Position numbers and translations under genes: made by a program
Source: an uncultured Oscillospiraceae bacterium
GTDB taxonomy: Bacteria; Bacillota; Clostridia; Oscillospirales; Oscillospiraceae
DNA: 64,000 nucleotides
Assembly (NCBI GenBank): GCA_934597255.1
Contig: CAKTQV010000001.1
Span: 265,550 to 329,549, forward strand
Reading direction: 5' to 3'
In this document: one piece after another, positions 1-7,649 of the stretch
Position numbering within the stretch: the stretch's first letter is position 1
How the letters are laid out: the number at the start of each line of letters is the position of its first letter
The notes under the pieces: model-generated
Told to the model about the DNA's origin: nothing
The model's input: only the letters and a program-made list of their open reading frames with translations
Databases searched by the model: none

Positions 1-1315
1 GGTCCGGGAGAGGCGCGCGGAGCTGTCCAAGCAGGAGCACCGCCTTCAGCAGAAGGAGGAGCATCTGGACAAAAAGACCGACGCCATCGACCGCAAAAAC
101 GAGCTTCTGACCAAAAAGCTCTCCGAGATCGAGGCGCAGCAGGAGGAACTGCAGCAGATCAAGCGCTCGCAGCTTGAAATGCTTGAGCGGGTGTCCGGCT
201 ACACGGCGGACGAGGCCAAGGCCATGCTGATCGAGGACCTGGCTCAGGAGGTCACGCACGAGCAGGCCGTCAAGGTCCGCGAGATCGAGCAGCAGTACAA
301 GGACGAGGCGGACGAGCGTGCCCGCGAGATCATCACGCTGGCCATCCAGCGCTGCGCCGCCGACCATGCCAGCGAGGTCACCGTGTCGGTCGTGCCGCTG
401 CCGAACGACGAGATGAAGGGCCGTATCATCGGCCGCGAGGGGCGCAACATCCGCTCCATCGAAACGCTTACCGGCGTGGATCTCATCATCGACGACACGC
501 CCGAGGCCATCACGATCTCCAGCTTCGATCCCGTGCGCCGCGAGGTGGCGCGGCTGGCGCTGGAAAAGCTCATCACCGATGGGCGCATTCATCCCGCGCG
601 CATCGAGGAGATGGTGGCCAAGGCGCAGAAGGAAGTCAACAACACCATCAAGACCGAGGGCGAGCGCGCCGTGTTTGAAACGGGCGTTCATGGGCTCAAC
701 CCCGAGCTCATCAAGCTTCTGGGCCGCCAGAAATACCGCACCAGCTACGGCCAGAACGTGCTCAACCACTCCATCGAGGTGTCGCTCATTTCCGGGCTGA
801 TCGCCGCGGAGCTGGGTGTGAACATCGCCACGGCCAAGCGCGCGGGCCTGCTGCACGATATCGGCAAGTCCATCGACCATGAGGTCGAGGGCAGCCACGT
901 CACCATCGGCGTGGACATCTGCAAGAAGTATAAGGAGTCCGAGGAGGTCATCCACGCCATCGCCGCTCACCACAACGACGTTGAGCCGCAGACCGTCATC
1001 GCCTGCATCGTGCAGGCGGCGGACGCCATCTCCGCCGGCCGCCCCGGCGCGCGCCGCGAGAACATCGAAAACTACGTCAAGCGCCTGCAGAAGCTGGAGG
1101 AGGTCTCCATGTCCTTCCCCGGCATCGCCAGCTGCTACGCCATTCAGGCCGGCCGCGAGATCCGCGTGATGGTCAAGCCCGAGGAGGTCAGCGAGGATCA
1201 GATGACGCTTCTGGCGCGCGACATTGCCAAAAAGATCGAGGAGGAGCTTACCTATCCCGGCCAGATCAAGGTCCACGTCCTGCGCGAGACCAAGGCTGTG
1301 GAGTACGCGAAGTAA
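1..1315 (+). CDS. rny: Ribonuclease Y, 5'-truncated by window edge
   Basis: RNase Y is the membrane-anchored endoribonuclease that starts mRNA decay in many Firmicutes. Translation from base 2 is open to the TAA at 1313-1315 and gives 437 residues, so roughly the first 80 residues, including the membrane anchor, lie outside the window. The visible part starts in the long Glu/Lys/Gln-rich coiled coil (to about base 250). A KH domain follows (GRIIGREGRNIRS near base 419). The HD phosphohydrolase domain comes next, with HSIEVS, LLHDIGKSIDHE (near 850) and AAHHNDVEP (near 961) carrying the metal-binding His/Asp residues. The gene is followed at once by a strong terminator. Identification is secure; only the true start is unseen. 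Confidence 0.96.
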   Translation, partial: VRERRAELSKQEHRLQQKEEHLDKKTDAIDRKNELLTKKLSEIEAQQEELQQIKRSQLEMLERVSGYTADEAKAMLIEDLAQEVTHEQAVKVREIEQQYKDEADERAREIITLAIQRCAADHASEVTVSVVPLPNDEMKGRIIGREGRNIRSIETLTGVDLIIDDTPEAITISSFDPVRREVARLALEKLITDGRIHPARIEEMVAKAQKEVNNTIKTEGERAVFETGVHGLNPELIKLLGRQKYRTSYGQNVLNHSIEVSLISGLIAAELGVNIATAKRAGLLHDIGKSIDHEVEGSHVTIGVDICKKYKESEEVIHAIAAHHNDVEPQTVIACIVQAADAISAGRPGARRENIENYVKRLQKLEEVSMSFPGIASCYAIQAGREIRVMVKPEEVSEDQMTLLARDIAKKIEEELTYPGQIKVHVLRETKAVEYAK

Positions 1316-1349
1316 AGCCCTTCGCAGGAATGCGGCAAAAGGAAAAACA

Positions 1350-1383
1350 AAAGTCCCGTGGGCGCGGCCCGCGGGACTTTTTG
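1350..1383 (+). terminator. Intrinsic terminator of rny
   Basis: A 12-bp GC-rich stem (AGTCCCGTGGGC paired with GCCCGCGGGACT, one G-U type pair) is followed by a run of T. It lies 35 bases after the rny stop codon. Confidence 0.9.
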
Positions 1384-1404
1384 CCTCTTTCCCGCCGGAA
1401 GGAC

Positions 1405-1433
1405 TTGTGCCGCCGCCAGCCGCTGGTTATAAT
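1405..1433 (+). promoter_or_regulatory. Sigma-A-type promoter of the GNAT gene
   Basis: TTGTGC at 1405-1410 and TATAAT at 1428-1433 are separated by 17 bases. The pair sits between the rny terminator and the acetyltransferase start at 1489. Confidence 0.7.
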
Positions 1434-1488
1434 GAAAAGGCGCGCGGCGTTTTGCGGCGGGAGGCATGACAGAGGAGGCGGAGCAGCG

Positions 1489-2013
1489 ATGGAGATCCGA
1501 ACACTGGACAGGGAGAGCTACGCGGGCCGGGGATTCACCGCTCGCTACGAAACGAACGGTTATTACGATATCCGTGCGGACGGCGCGGGCTTTCGGGTGG
1601 AATACGTGCCCTTCGGCGCGACGGCGGAGCGATCGTTTGACGACGTTTTTTTCGGCGAGTGGCTGGACGAGCCGGCGGCTTACGGCGCGTTTGAAGGAGA
1701 TAAGCTGCTTGGCTTTGCCGAGGGGTGCCTTGAAAAATGGAACAACCGCTTCCGCATCAGCAACATCTGCGTGTTCGACCGCGCGGCCCGCGGCCGGGGG
1801 ATCGGCCGGCGGCTGATGGATACGATCACGGAGGCGGCGGTATCCACGGGCGCGCGGATGATTGTGCTGGAGACGCAGTCCTGCAATGAAAACGCGATCG
1901 GCTTTTACCGGAAAAACGGCTTTGAGATCATCGGTTTTGATCTGTACGCGTATTCCAACACGGATCCCGAGCGGCACGAGATACGGGTCGAAATGGGAAA
2001 GAGGCTGCCGTAA
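1489..2013 (+). CDS. GNAT-family N-acetyltransferase (streptothricin-acetyltransferase-like)
   Basis: The 174-residue protein has the GNAT fold signature. Motif A, RGRGIGRRLMD (residues about 104-114), binds the pyrophosphate of acetyl-CoA, and the C-terminal motif is ENAIGFYRKNGFEIIGFDLY. The stretch LETQSCNENAIGFY resembles the LETQTNNVPACNLY region of streptothricin acetyltransferases, so an aminoglycoside-like or other amine substrate is possible, but the substrate cannot be assigned. The ATG at 1489 is preferred because GGAGGCGGAG precedes it; the frame is open further upstream without a better ribosome-binding site. It is a single-gene unit between two terminators. Confidence 0.85.
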   Translation: MEIRTLDRESYAGRGFTARYETNGYYDIRADGAGFRVEYVPFGATAERSFDDVFFGEWLDEPAAYGAFEGDKLLGFAEGCLEKWNNRFRISNICVFDRAARGRGIGRRLMDTITEAAVSTGARMIVLETQSCNENAIGFYRKNGFEIIGFDLYAYSNTDPERHEIRVEMGKRLP

Positions 2014-2024
2014 CGCGGCCTGTA

Positions 2025-2070
2025 AAAACGCCCCCGCGCAGGGTCGGAGCCTTGCGCGGGGGCGTTTTAT
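2025..2070. terminator. Bidirectional terminator between convergent genes
   Basis: A 13-base arm AACGCCCCCGCGC pairs with GCGCGGGGGCGTT. A-rich bases on the left and T-rich bases on the right make it usable from both sides, by the acetyltransferase (+) and nadE (-). Confidence 0.88.
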
Positions 2071-2084
2071 TGCGTTTGATCCGG

Positions 2085-3626
2085 TCACAGACGCTCGATC
2101 TCGTCGAGCCAGAGCTTGCCGACGGCGTCGGAGGGCATCTTGAAGCCCGCGCGCGGCGACAGGCTCAGCCCGAGCACGGCCGGGCCGTCCGGGCAGCAGG
2201 AGCGCTTGAACTGGCTCTGGAAGAAGCGGCGGAAGAACACGCCCAGCCAGCCCTTGATCGCCTCCGGACTGTATTTTTTCCCAAAGGTGTCCAGCGCGAG
2301 CGCGTGGATCGGGCGCGGGGAAAAGCCGTACTTGATAAAATAATAAAGGAAAAAGTCGTGCAGCTCGTACGGGCCGACGATGTCCTCCGTCAGCTGCGTC
2401 ATGCCGCCGTCCTTCGGCGGCAGAAGCTCCGGCGAGACGGGCGTGTCCAGCACGTCCCGGATGGCGGCGGCCAGCGTCCGGCTGCCGCAGGTCGCGGCAT
2501 AGTCGCGCAGCACGAGCCGGATGACGGTCTTGGGCACGCCGGCGTTTACATTGTACATGCACATGTGGTCGCCGCTGTAGGTGCACCAGCCGAGCGCGGC
2601 CTCGGACAGGTCGCCCGTTCCCACGGCCAGACCGTTTTCGTCGTTGGCGATGTCCATGAGCACCTGGGTGCGCTCGCGCGCCTGCGCGTTTTCATAGGCG
2701 TTGTTGCGCGTGTCCCCGTCGTGGCCGATGTCGCGCAGGTGCTGCTCGATGGAGGATTTTATGTCAACCACGCGGAAATCGCAGCCCAGCGCCTCGGCCA
2801 GTATCTGGGCGTTGGAGCGGGTGCGGCCGGTCGTTCCGAAGCAGGGCATCGTGACGGCCACGACCTGATCGGCGCTGCGGCCGAGAAGCTCCATCGCCCG
2901 CACGCACACGGCCAGCGTGAGCGTGGAGTCCAGGCCGCCGGACACGCCGACCACGGCCTTTTGGCAGTGCGCGGACTGCATCCGGCGCGCCAGCGCCGCC
3001 GCCTGAAGCGGGAGCACGCGGCCGATGAAATCCGGCAGCGGCATCCACGGGTTTTTCGGCTGGCGGTCAACGGTACCCTCGACCGGCTTTTTCATGCGGC
3101 AGCTGTCGAAATCGATCTCGGCGCTCACAAAGCCCTCGCCGGAGGCGAGGATAAAGCCGTTCTGGGCGATGACGCAGCGGCCGTCGTAAACAAAGTCCGT
3201 CGTGCTCGCGCCGAGCGGCGTCGCCATGGCGACGGCACAGCGCTTGTCCGCCGAAGTCATCGCGCACAGCTCCTCGTTTTCCATGACGGACAGGGCGGTG
3301 GCGGGGCGGTCGGAGCAGCAGCACAGCAGATCCTGCCGCTCGGCGGCCGGAAGCTCGTCTGCGCGCAGGGCGCCTGCGGAGAGCGGATAGACCGTCAGCG
3401 TGCCGGCGGCGGCCAGGATCTCGGCCTTCGCCGCCTCCGCCGCCTCGCGCAGCAGCGGCAGCTGCTCCAGATCGCCGGCCAGTCCCATGATGCAGTCGTC
3501 CGGCAGCACCAGCACGGCGGCGCCGGCGTCTCTGGCCCGCTGAATGGAATGGATTATGTTAACTTTATTCCGCTCGACGTCGGCCGGAAAGACCTCCGGC
3601 GCGGCGGCGGCAATGGTAAGACGCAT
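2085..3626 (-). CDS. nadE: NAD+ synthetase with degenerate glutaminase domain
   Basis: Catalyses the last step of NAD synthesis: ATP-dependent amidation of nicotinate adenine dinucleotide. The C-terminal synthetase domain (from about residue 200) is intact, with the ATP-pyrophosphatase P-loop SGGLDST, FGTTGRTRSNA, GTGDLSEAALGW and YNVNAGVPKT. The C-terminal tail (QFKRSCCPDGP, SPRAGFKMPSD) matches the glutamine-dependent, two-domain family. That family is usually about 640-680 residues; this protein has 513, and the deficit is in the N-terminal nitrilase-like glutaminase. The usual catalytic Glu position reads LPDDC, and I find neither the Lys motif (YEKRxF) nor the Cys motif (EICEDxW). It may therefore use free ammonia or a partner glutaminase. 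AGGAGGT precedes the ATG at 3626. It is the last gene of a five-gene leftward operon. Confidence 0.93.
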   Translation of the reverse strand: MRLTIAAAAPEVFPADVERNKVNIIHSIQRARDAGAAVLVLPDDCIMGLAGDLEQLPLLREAAEAAKAEILAAAGTLTVYPLSAGALRADELPAAERQDLLCCCSDRPATALSVMENEELCAMTSADKRCAVAMATPLGASTTDFVYDGRCVIAQNGFILASGEGFVSAEIDFDSCRMKKPVEGTVDRQPKNPWMPLPDFIGRVLPLQAAALARRMQSAHCQKAVVGVSGGLDSTLTLAVCVRAMELLGRSADQVVAVTMPCFGTTGRTRSNAQILAEALGCDFRVVDIKSSIEQHLRDIGHDGDTRNNAYENAQARERTQVLMDIANDENGLAVGTGDLSEAALGWCTYSGDHMCMYNVNAGVPKTVIRLVLRDYAATCGSRTLAAAIRDVLDTPVSPELLPPKDGGMTQLTEDIVGPYELHDFFLYYFIKYGFSPRPIHALALDTFGKKYSPEAIKGWLGVFFRRFFQSQFKRSCCPDGPAVLGLSLSPRAGFKMPSDAVGKLWLDEIERL

Positions 3627-3652
3627 GCGGCTACCTCCTGCTTATGGGTCGC

Positions 3653-4021
3653 TTACGCGGTTTGGAATACGAACAGGCTTTCGTCGAAATAACGCAGAAC
3701 GGCGCTTCGGACAAGCACGAAGCTGTCGCCCTCGACCGTGACGGCGACGGCGCCGCCGCTCACGGCAGCGGTGGCCGGCGTGTCGAGCCGGGGGAGGAAA
3801 TGCGCGTTCAGCTCGGCGGCCAGTTCGTCCAGATGGTTTACATAATACTCGCTGTCGTGCGGCGCCTCGTAGCCAGGGACGGGGTCGCGGCCCGACGTGA
3901 GACACAGCGCGGCCACGAGGATCGCCAGCGCGAGAAACAGCACGCATCCGGCCGGGCCGATCCTGCGGACAAAATCCTGTCCGGCCGTTTCCCGCGGCTC
4001 GGGCGCTCTGCGCTCGTCCAT
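3653..4021 (-). CDS. Small single-pass membrane protein, unknown function
   Basis: The 122-residue product has a charged N-terminus, one hydrophobic helix (GPAGCVLFLALAILVAALC, about residues 24-42) and an extracytoplasmic-looking C-terminal part of about 75 residues. I recognise no family. Its ATG overlaps the glyS stop by one base (TGATG), so it is translationally coupled to glyS. nadE starts 26 bases downstream. Position alone suggests co-expression, not function. Confidence 0.72.
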   Translation of the reverse strand: MDERRAPEPRETAGQDFVRRIGPAGCVLFLALAILVAALCLTSGRDPVPGYEAPHDSEYYVNHLDELAAELNAHFLPRLDTPATAAVSGGAVAVTVEGDSFVLVRSAVLRYFDESLFVFQTA

Positions 4022-5451
4022 CAGTAGGCGATGCGCTCGCGGATCCAGGCCGCGACTTCGTCCATGGGGATGCGCACCTGCTCCATCGTGTCGCGGTCGC
4101 GCACGGTGACGCAGTGATCGGCGGGCATGGTGTCGTCGCCGACGGTCTGGAAGTCGAGCGTCACGCAGAAGGGCGTGCCGATCTCGTCCTCGCGGCGGTA
4201 GCGCTTGCCGATGGAGCCGGTCTCGTCGTAATCGCAGGAGAATTCCCTGCAGAGCTTCTGATAAAGCTCCTTGGCCGGGCCCGTGAGGACCTCCTTCTTC
4301 GACAGCGGCAGCACGGCGCACTTGTAGGGCGCGAGCTGGGGATGCAGATGCAGAACGGTGCGGACGTCGGGATTGCCCTTCTTGTCTACGCCCACCTGCT
4401 CCTCGTCGTAAGCGTCGATGAGGAAGGCCAGCATGGCGCGGTCGGCGCCGAGGGACGGCTCGATGACGTAGGGCACATAGCCCTCGGCCATGCCCTCTTC
4501 CTTGTACAGCATGTTCTCGCCGGAGAACTGCTGGTGCTGGGACAGGTCGTAATTCGTGCGGTCGGCCACGCCCCACAGCTCGCCCCAGCCGAAGGGGAAG
4601 AGATATTCAAAGTCCGTTGTGGCCTTGGAATAGAAGCTCAGCTCCTCCGGCTCATGGTCGCGCAGACGCAGATACTCGTCGTTCATGCCGAGACCCAGCA
4701 GCCATTCGTGGCAGAAGTTGCGCCAGTAGGCGAACCATTCCAGATCGGTGCCCGGCTCGCAGAAGAACTCCAGCTCCATCTGTTCGAATTCGAGGATGCG
4801 GAACGTGAAGTTGCCCGGCGTGATCTCGTTGCGGAAGGATTTGCCGATCTGGCAGATGCCGAAGGGGATCTTACGGCGCGTCGTGCGCAGGATGTTCTTA
4901 TAGTCGACGAAGATGCCCTGCGCCGTCTCCGGGCGCAGATACACGTCCGTGCCGGACTCGGCCGTGACGCCCTGATGGGTCTTGAACATGAGGTTGAACT
5001 TTTTGATGTCGGAAAAATCGCACTTGCCGCAGCCGGGGCAGGGGATCTGCTTTTCGCGGATATAGGCGACCATCTCGTCGTTGGTCATGGCCTCGACGTT
5101 GATCTCCACGCTGTTTTCCTGCGCCCATTCCTCGATGAGCTTATCGGCGCGGTGACGGCGCTTGCAGCCCTTGCAGTCGATGAGCGGGTCGTTGAAGTTG
5201 GTGACGTGGCCGCTGGCCTCCCACACGCGGGGATTCATGAGGATGCCGGCGTCAAGGCCGACGTTCAGGGGGCACTCCTGGACGAATTTCTTCCACCAGG
5301 CCGCCTTGACGTTGTTTTTCATCAGCACGCCCAGCGGGCCGTAGTCCCAGGAGTTGGCCAGACCGCCGTAGATCTCGCTGCCGGGGAAGATGAAGCCGCG
5401 GTTCGTGCAGAGGGCTTTGATCTTGTCCATGGTTTTTTCCGTTGCAAGCAT
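4021..5451 (-). CDS. glyS: Glycyl-tRNA synthetase, single-chain (alpha2) class II type
   Basis: Charges tRNA-Gly. The 476-residue protein starts with the family signature RGFIFPGSEIYGG and SWDYGPLGV. It carries a zinc-binding-like insertion (CKGCKRRHRAD and CPGCGKCDF). Class II motif 2 is visible at FRNEITPGNF and motif 3 near EPSLGADRAMLAFL. The anticodon-binding domain forms the C-terminus. This is the homodimeric form found in many Gram-positives and eukaryotes, not the E. coli alpha2beta2 form. CGGAGGA lies 8 bases before the ATG at 5451. There are only 36 bases between it and the upstream yfbR-like gene, so no T-box leader fits here. Confidence 0.97.
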   Translation of the reverse strand: MLATEKTMDKIKALCTNRGFIFPGSEIYGGLANSWDYGPLGVLMKNNVKAAWWKKFVQECPLNVGLDAGILMNPRVWEASGHVTNFNDPLIDCKGCKRRHRADKLIEEWAQENSVEINVEAMTNDEMVAYIREKQIPCPGCGKCDFSDIKKFNLMFKTHQGVTAESGTDVYLRPETAQGIFVDYKNILRTTRRKIPFGICQIGKSFRNEITPGNFTFRILEFEQMELEFFCEPGTDLEWFAYWRNFCHEWLLGLGMNDEYLRLRDHEPEELSFYSKATTDFEYLFPFGWGELWGVADRTNYDLSQHQQFSGENMLYKEEGMAEGYVPYVIEPSLGADRAMLAFLIDAYDEEQVGVDKKGNPDVRTVLHLHPQLAPYKCAVLPLSKKEVLTGPAKELYQKLCREFSCDYDETGSIGKRYRREDEIGTPFCVTLDFQTVGDDTMPADHCVTVRDRDTMEQVRIPMDEVAAWIRERIAY

Positions 5452-5487
5452 TGGATGTTCCTCCGTTTTCAGTGTATGTATATTCTT

Positions 5488-6081
5488 TTATAAATTCTCG
5501 GACGTGGAAATTTCCTGCTGTTCATCAAGCGTAAGCTCAAAGGCCGGGAAAAGATTTGTGATAAAATATTCAAGCTCGGGCAGATGCATGGCGTGCAGCG
5601 CCGCGAGGGTCTGCTTTTCCGCGAGAGCGAATTCCGCGTTGCCGGCCTTGCGCTCCTCGACGCACTGGATATAGGCCGAAAGCTTGTCCGCCGCCTTGAC
5701 GAGCTCGTGCTCCTGCGCCGGGCACACCAGCGGCTCGTAGGCCGGGATCAGATCCTTCGGCAGCGTGTCGAGCAGCCGCCGCCCCGCCTCGCGCTCCAGC
5801 TGCTTGTAGGCGCCGATGATGGCGGGATTGTTGTACTTGATGGGCGTGGGCATATCCCCGGTGAGTATTTCCGAAGCGTCGTGCAGCAGCGCCTCGGCCG
5901 CGCAGGCGTTCGGGTCGCACGCGCGCCCGAACACGTCCCGGCGGATGACGGCCAGCGCGTGCGCCAGCACGGCGACCATGTGGCTGTGCTCCTGCACGTT
6001 TTCCGGGATCGTCGAGCGCATCAGCCCCCAGCGCCGGATGTAGCGCATGCGGCCGATAAGGGCGAAAAAGCTGTTATTCAA
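5488..6081 (-). CDS. yfbR: YfbR-type HD-domain 5'-deoxynucleotidase
   Basis: HD phosphohydrolase of the YfbR family, which dephosphorylates deoxynucleoside 5'-monophosphates. The protein aligns from its first residues with E. coli YfbR (NNSFFALIGRMRYIRRWGLMR; ENVQEHSHMVAVLAHALA). The metal site is His in EHSHMV, the HD pair in LLHDASEILTGDMPTPIK and Asp in KAADKLSAYI. I chose the TTG at 6081 because it keeps the conserved FF-A-x-x-x-R start and gives 197 residues, close to the 199 of the E. coli protein. The TTG overlaps the stop of the upstream MATE gene by 8 bases, so translation is probably coupled. Confidence 0.88.
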   Translation of the reverse strand: MNNSFFALIGRMRYIRRWGLMRSTIPENVQEHSHMVAVLAHALAVIRRDVFGRACDPNACAAEALLHDASEILTGDMPTPIKYNNPAIIGAYKQLEREAGRRLLDTLPKDLIPAYEPLVCPAQEHELVKAADKLSAYIQCVEERKAGNAEFALAEKQTLAALHAMHLPELEYFITNLFPAFELTLDEQQEISTSENL

Positions 6082-7468
6082 AGTCGATGACCCCCTTGTT
6101 CTTCCATTTGCCGGAGAGAAAGCGCCCCAGCGACAGCAGAAGCGAGCAGCCCCAGCCGATCGGCATTCCCGTCCAGACGGCCGAGCAGTCCCAGTGGAAC
6201 AGGCCGACCATGCTGTAGGCAAAGGCCACGCGCACGACCAGCGCCGTCAGTGAGCAGACGGTCGTGAACATCACGTCGCCCGCGCCCTGCAGCGTTCCGA
6301 CAAAGACCATGTACAGCGCGAATATCCAGAAGAAAAAGCTCATGAAGCGCACATAGGACATGGAAAGCGCCAGCGCCTCCCCCTCCACGCCGAACAGCAG
6401 CGATATCTGCTCGGCGAAGACATACGACAGCAACTCCAGGACCACCGCCACGGCGAACGTGACGAAAAGGGTGCTGCGGCAGCCGCGCCGGACGCGGTCG
6501 AAGCGCTGGGCGCCGATGTTCTGGCCGGTGAAGTTCGCCAGGCCGATGTTGAAGCCGATGGCCGGGACGAACAGGTAATTCTCGATGCGGCTGCCGACGG
6601 TGAAGGCGGCCATGACGGCCGGGCCGAAGGAGTTGACGAGCCGCTGGATAAAGACGTTGCCGAACGAGACGATGGACTGCTGGATCGTGGTGGGAACGCC
6701 GAGCCGCAGGCACAGCAGGCATTTGTCCTTCAGAAATACGAACTCGCCCCGCCCGAAGCGGAACAGCGGGTATTTCCGGAACATGTAGATCACGCTCACG
6801 ACCGCCGAGCCGACCTGGCTGAGCACCGTGGCGATCGCCGCGCCGGCCACGCCCCAGCGGAAGCCGACGACGAACAGAAGATCGAGCACAAGGTTGATGA
6901 CGGAGCTGACGAGCAGGAAATACAGCGTCGCCTTGCTGTCGCCCACGGCGCGGAGTATGGCGGCGACGGAGTTGTAGAGAAACTGGAACACGAGCCCCGC
7001 GGCGTAGATGGCGAAGTAGACCGCGGCCTCGTCCAGCACGGCGCCGGCTTCCACGTTCATCAGATGCACGAGAAGCGGCCGGGCGAACACGCAGCCGGTC
7101 ACGGAAAACAGCGCGCCCAGTCCCACGAGAAGGAGCAGCGCCGTGGACACGGCGCCGCGCAGCTCGTCCTCCCGCCGCGCGCCGTAAAGCTGGGCGATCA
7201 TGATGCCAGAGCCGTTGCCGAAGCCGATGGCAAAGGCGAGGAACACCAGCGCGAGCGTGCCGGCCGTGCCGGTGGCGGCCAGCGCCTCCTGCGACACGAA
7301 GTTGCCGACGACGATGCCGTCGACGGTGTTGTAAAGCTGCTGAAGCAGGTTGCCGGCCATGATGGGCAGCGAAAACAGAAGGATATGCTTCCATTCCGGC
7401 CCCGTGGTCATATCGTTTTTTCGGATGTCAGCGGTCAAGACAGTTTCTCCCGGGCGGTCGTGATTCAT
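6074..7468 (-). CDS. MATE-family multidrug/cation exporter
   Basis: The 464-residue polytopic protein has about twelve hydrophobic segments and the MATE signatures LPIMAGNLLQQLYNTVDGIVVG near the N-terminus and ILRAVGDSK in the loop after TM5. MATE proteins exchange cationic drugs or metabolites for Na+ or H+. It is the first gene of the leftward MATE-yfbR-glyS-(small membrane protein)-nadE unit. An alternative ATG at 7411 (MTTGPEWKH) would give a start closer to the first helix; neither ATG has a strong Shine-Dalgarno sequence. Substrate unknown. Confidence 0.92.
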   Translation of the reverse strand: MNHDRPGETVLTADIRKNDMTTGPEWKHILLFSLPIMAGNLLQQLYNTVDGIVVGNFVSQEALAATGTAGTLALVFLAFAIGFGNGSGIMIAQLYGARREDELRGAVSTALLLLVGLGALFSVTGCVFARPLLVHLMNVEAGAVLDEAAVYFAIYAAGLVFQFLYNSVAAILRAVGDSKATLYFLLVSSVINLVLDLLFVVGFRWGVAGAAIATVLSQVGSAVVSVIYMFRKYPLFRFGRGEFVFLKDKCLLCLRLGVPTTIQQSIVSFGNVFIQRLVNSFGPAVMAAFTVGSRIENYLFVPAIGFNIGLANFTGQNIGAQRFDRVRRGCRSTLFVTFAVAVVLELLSYVFAEQISLLFGVEGEALALSMSYVRFMSFFFWIFALYMVFVGTLQGAGDVMFTTVCSLTALVVRVAFAYSMVGLFHWDCSAVWTGMPIGWGCSLLLSLGRFLSGKWKNKGVIDFE

Positions 7469-7498
7469 AAAAATGTAAGCTTATGCACAGTAAGCTTT

Positions 7499-7527
7499 AA
7501 TATAACATAGTACGCCGCATATTTCAA
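7499..7527 (-). promoter_or_regulatory. Promoter of MATE-yfbR-glyS-nadE operon
   Basis: Read on the minus strand, TTGAAA (7522-7527) and TATATT (7499-7504) are 17 bases apart. Just downstream, AAGCTTAC occurs twice as a direct repeat (between about 7472 and 7497), which could be an operator. Confidence 0.65.
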
Positions 7528-7582
7528 TCATCATCCGGATACAAAAAACAGAGGGCGGCCGCGGGGAAATCCGGCATTTTTG

Positions 7583-7611
7583 TTGCAATTCGGGAAACGG
7601 CGTGGTAAAAT
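7583..7611 (+). promoter_or_regulatory. Promoter of typA
   Basis: TTGCAA (7583-7588) and TAAAAT (7606-7611) are separated by 17 bases, 39 bases before the typA ATG. Confidence 0.72.
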
Positions 7612-7649
7612 CTAAATTTGTTTGAAAAAGAATAAAGAGAGTGATCTAT

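Noticed and set aside
5452..5487. T-box riboswitch ahead of glyS
   Set aside because: Only 36 bases separate glyS from the gene before it; there is no room and no T-box sequence.
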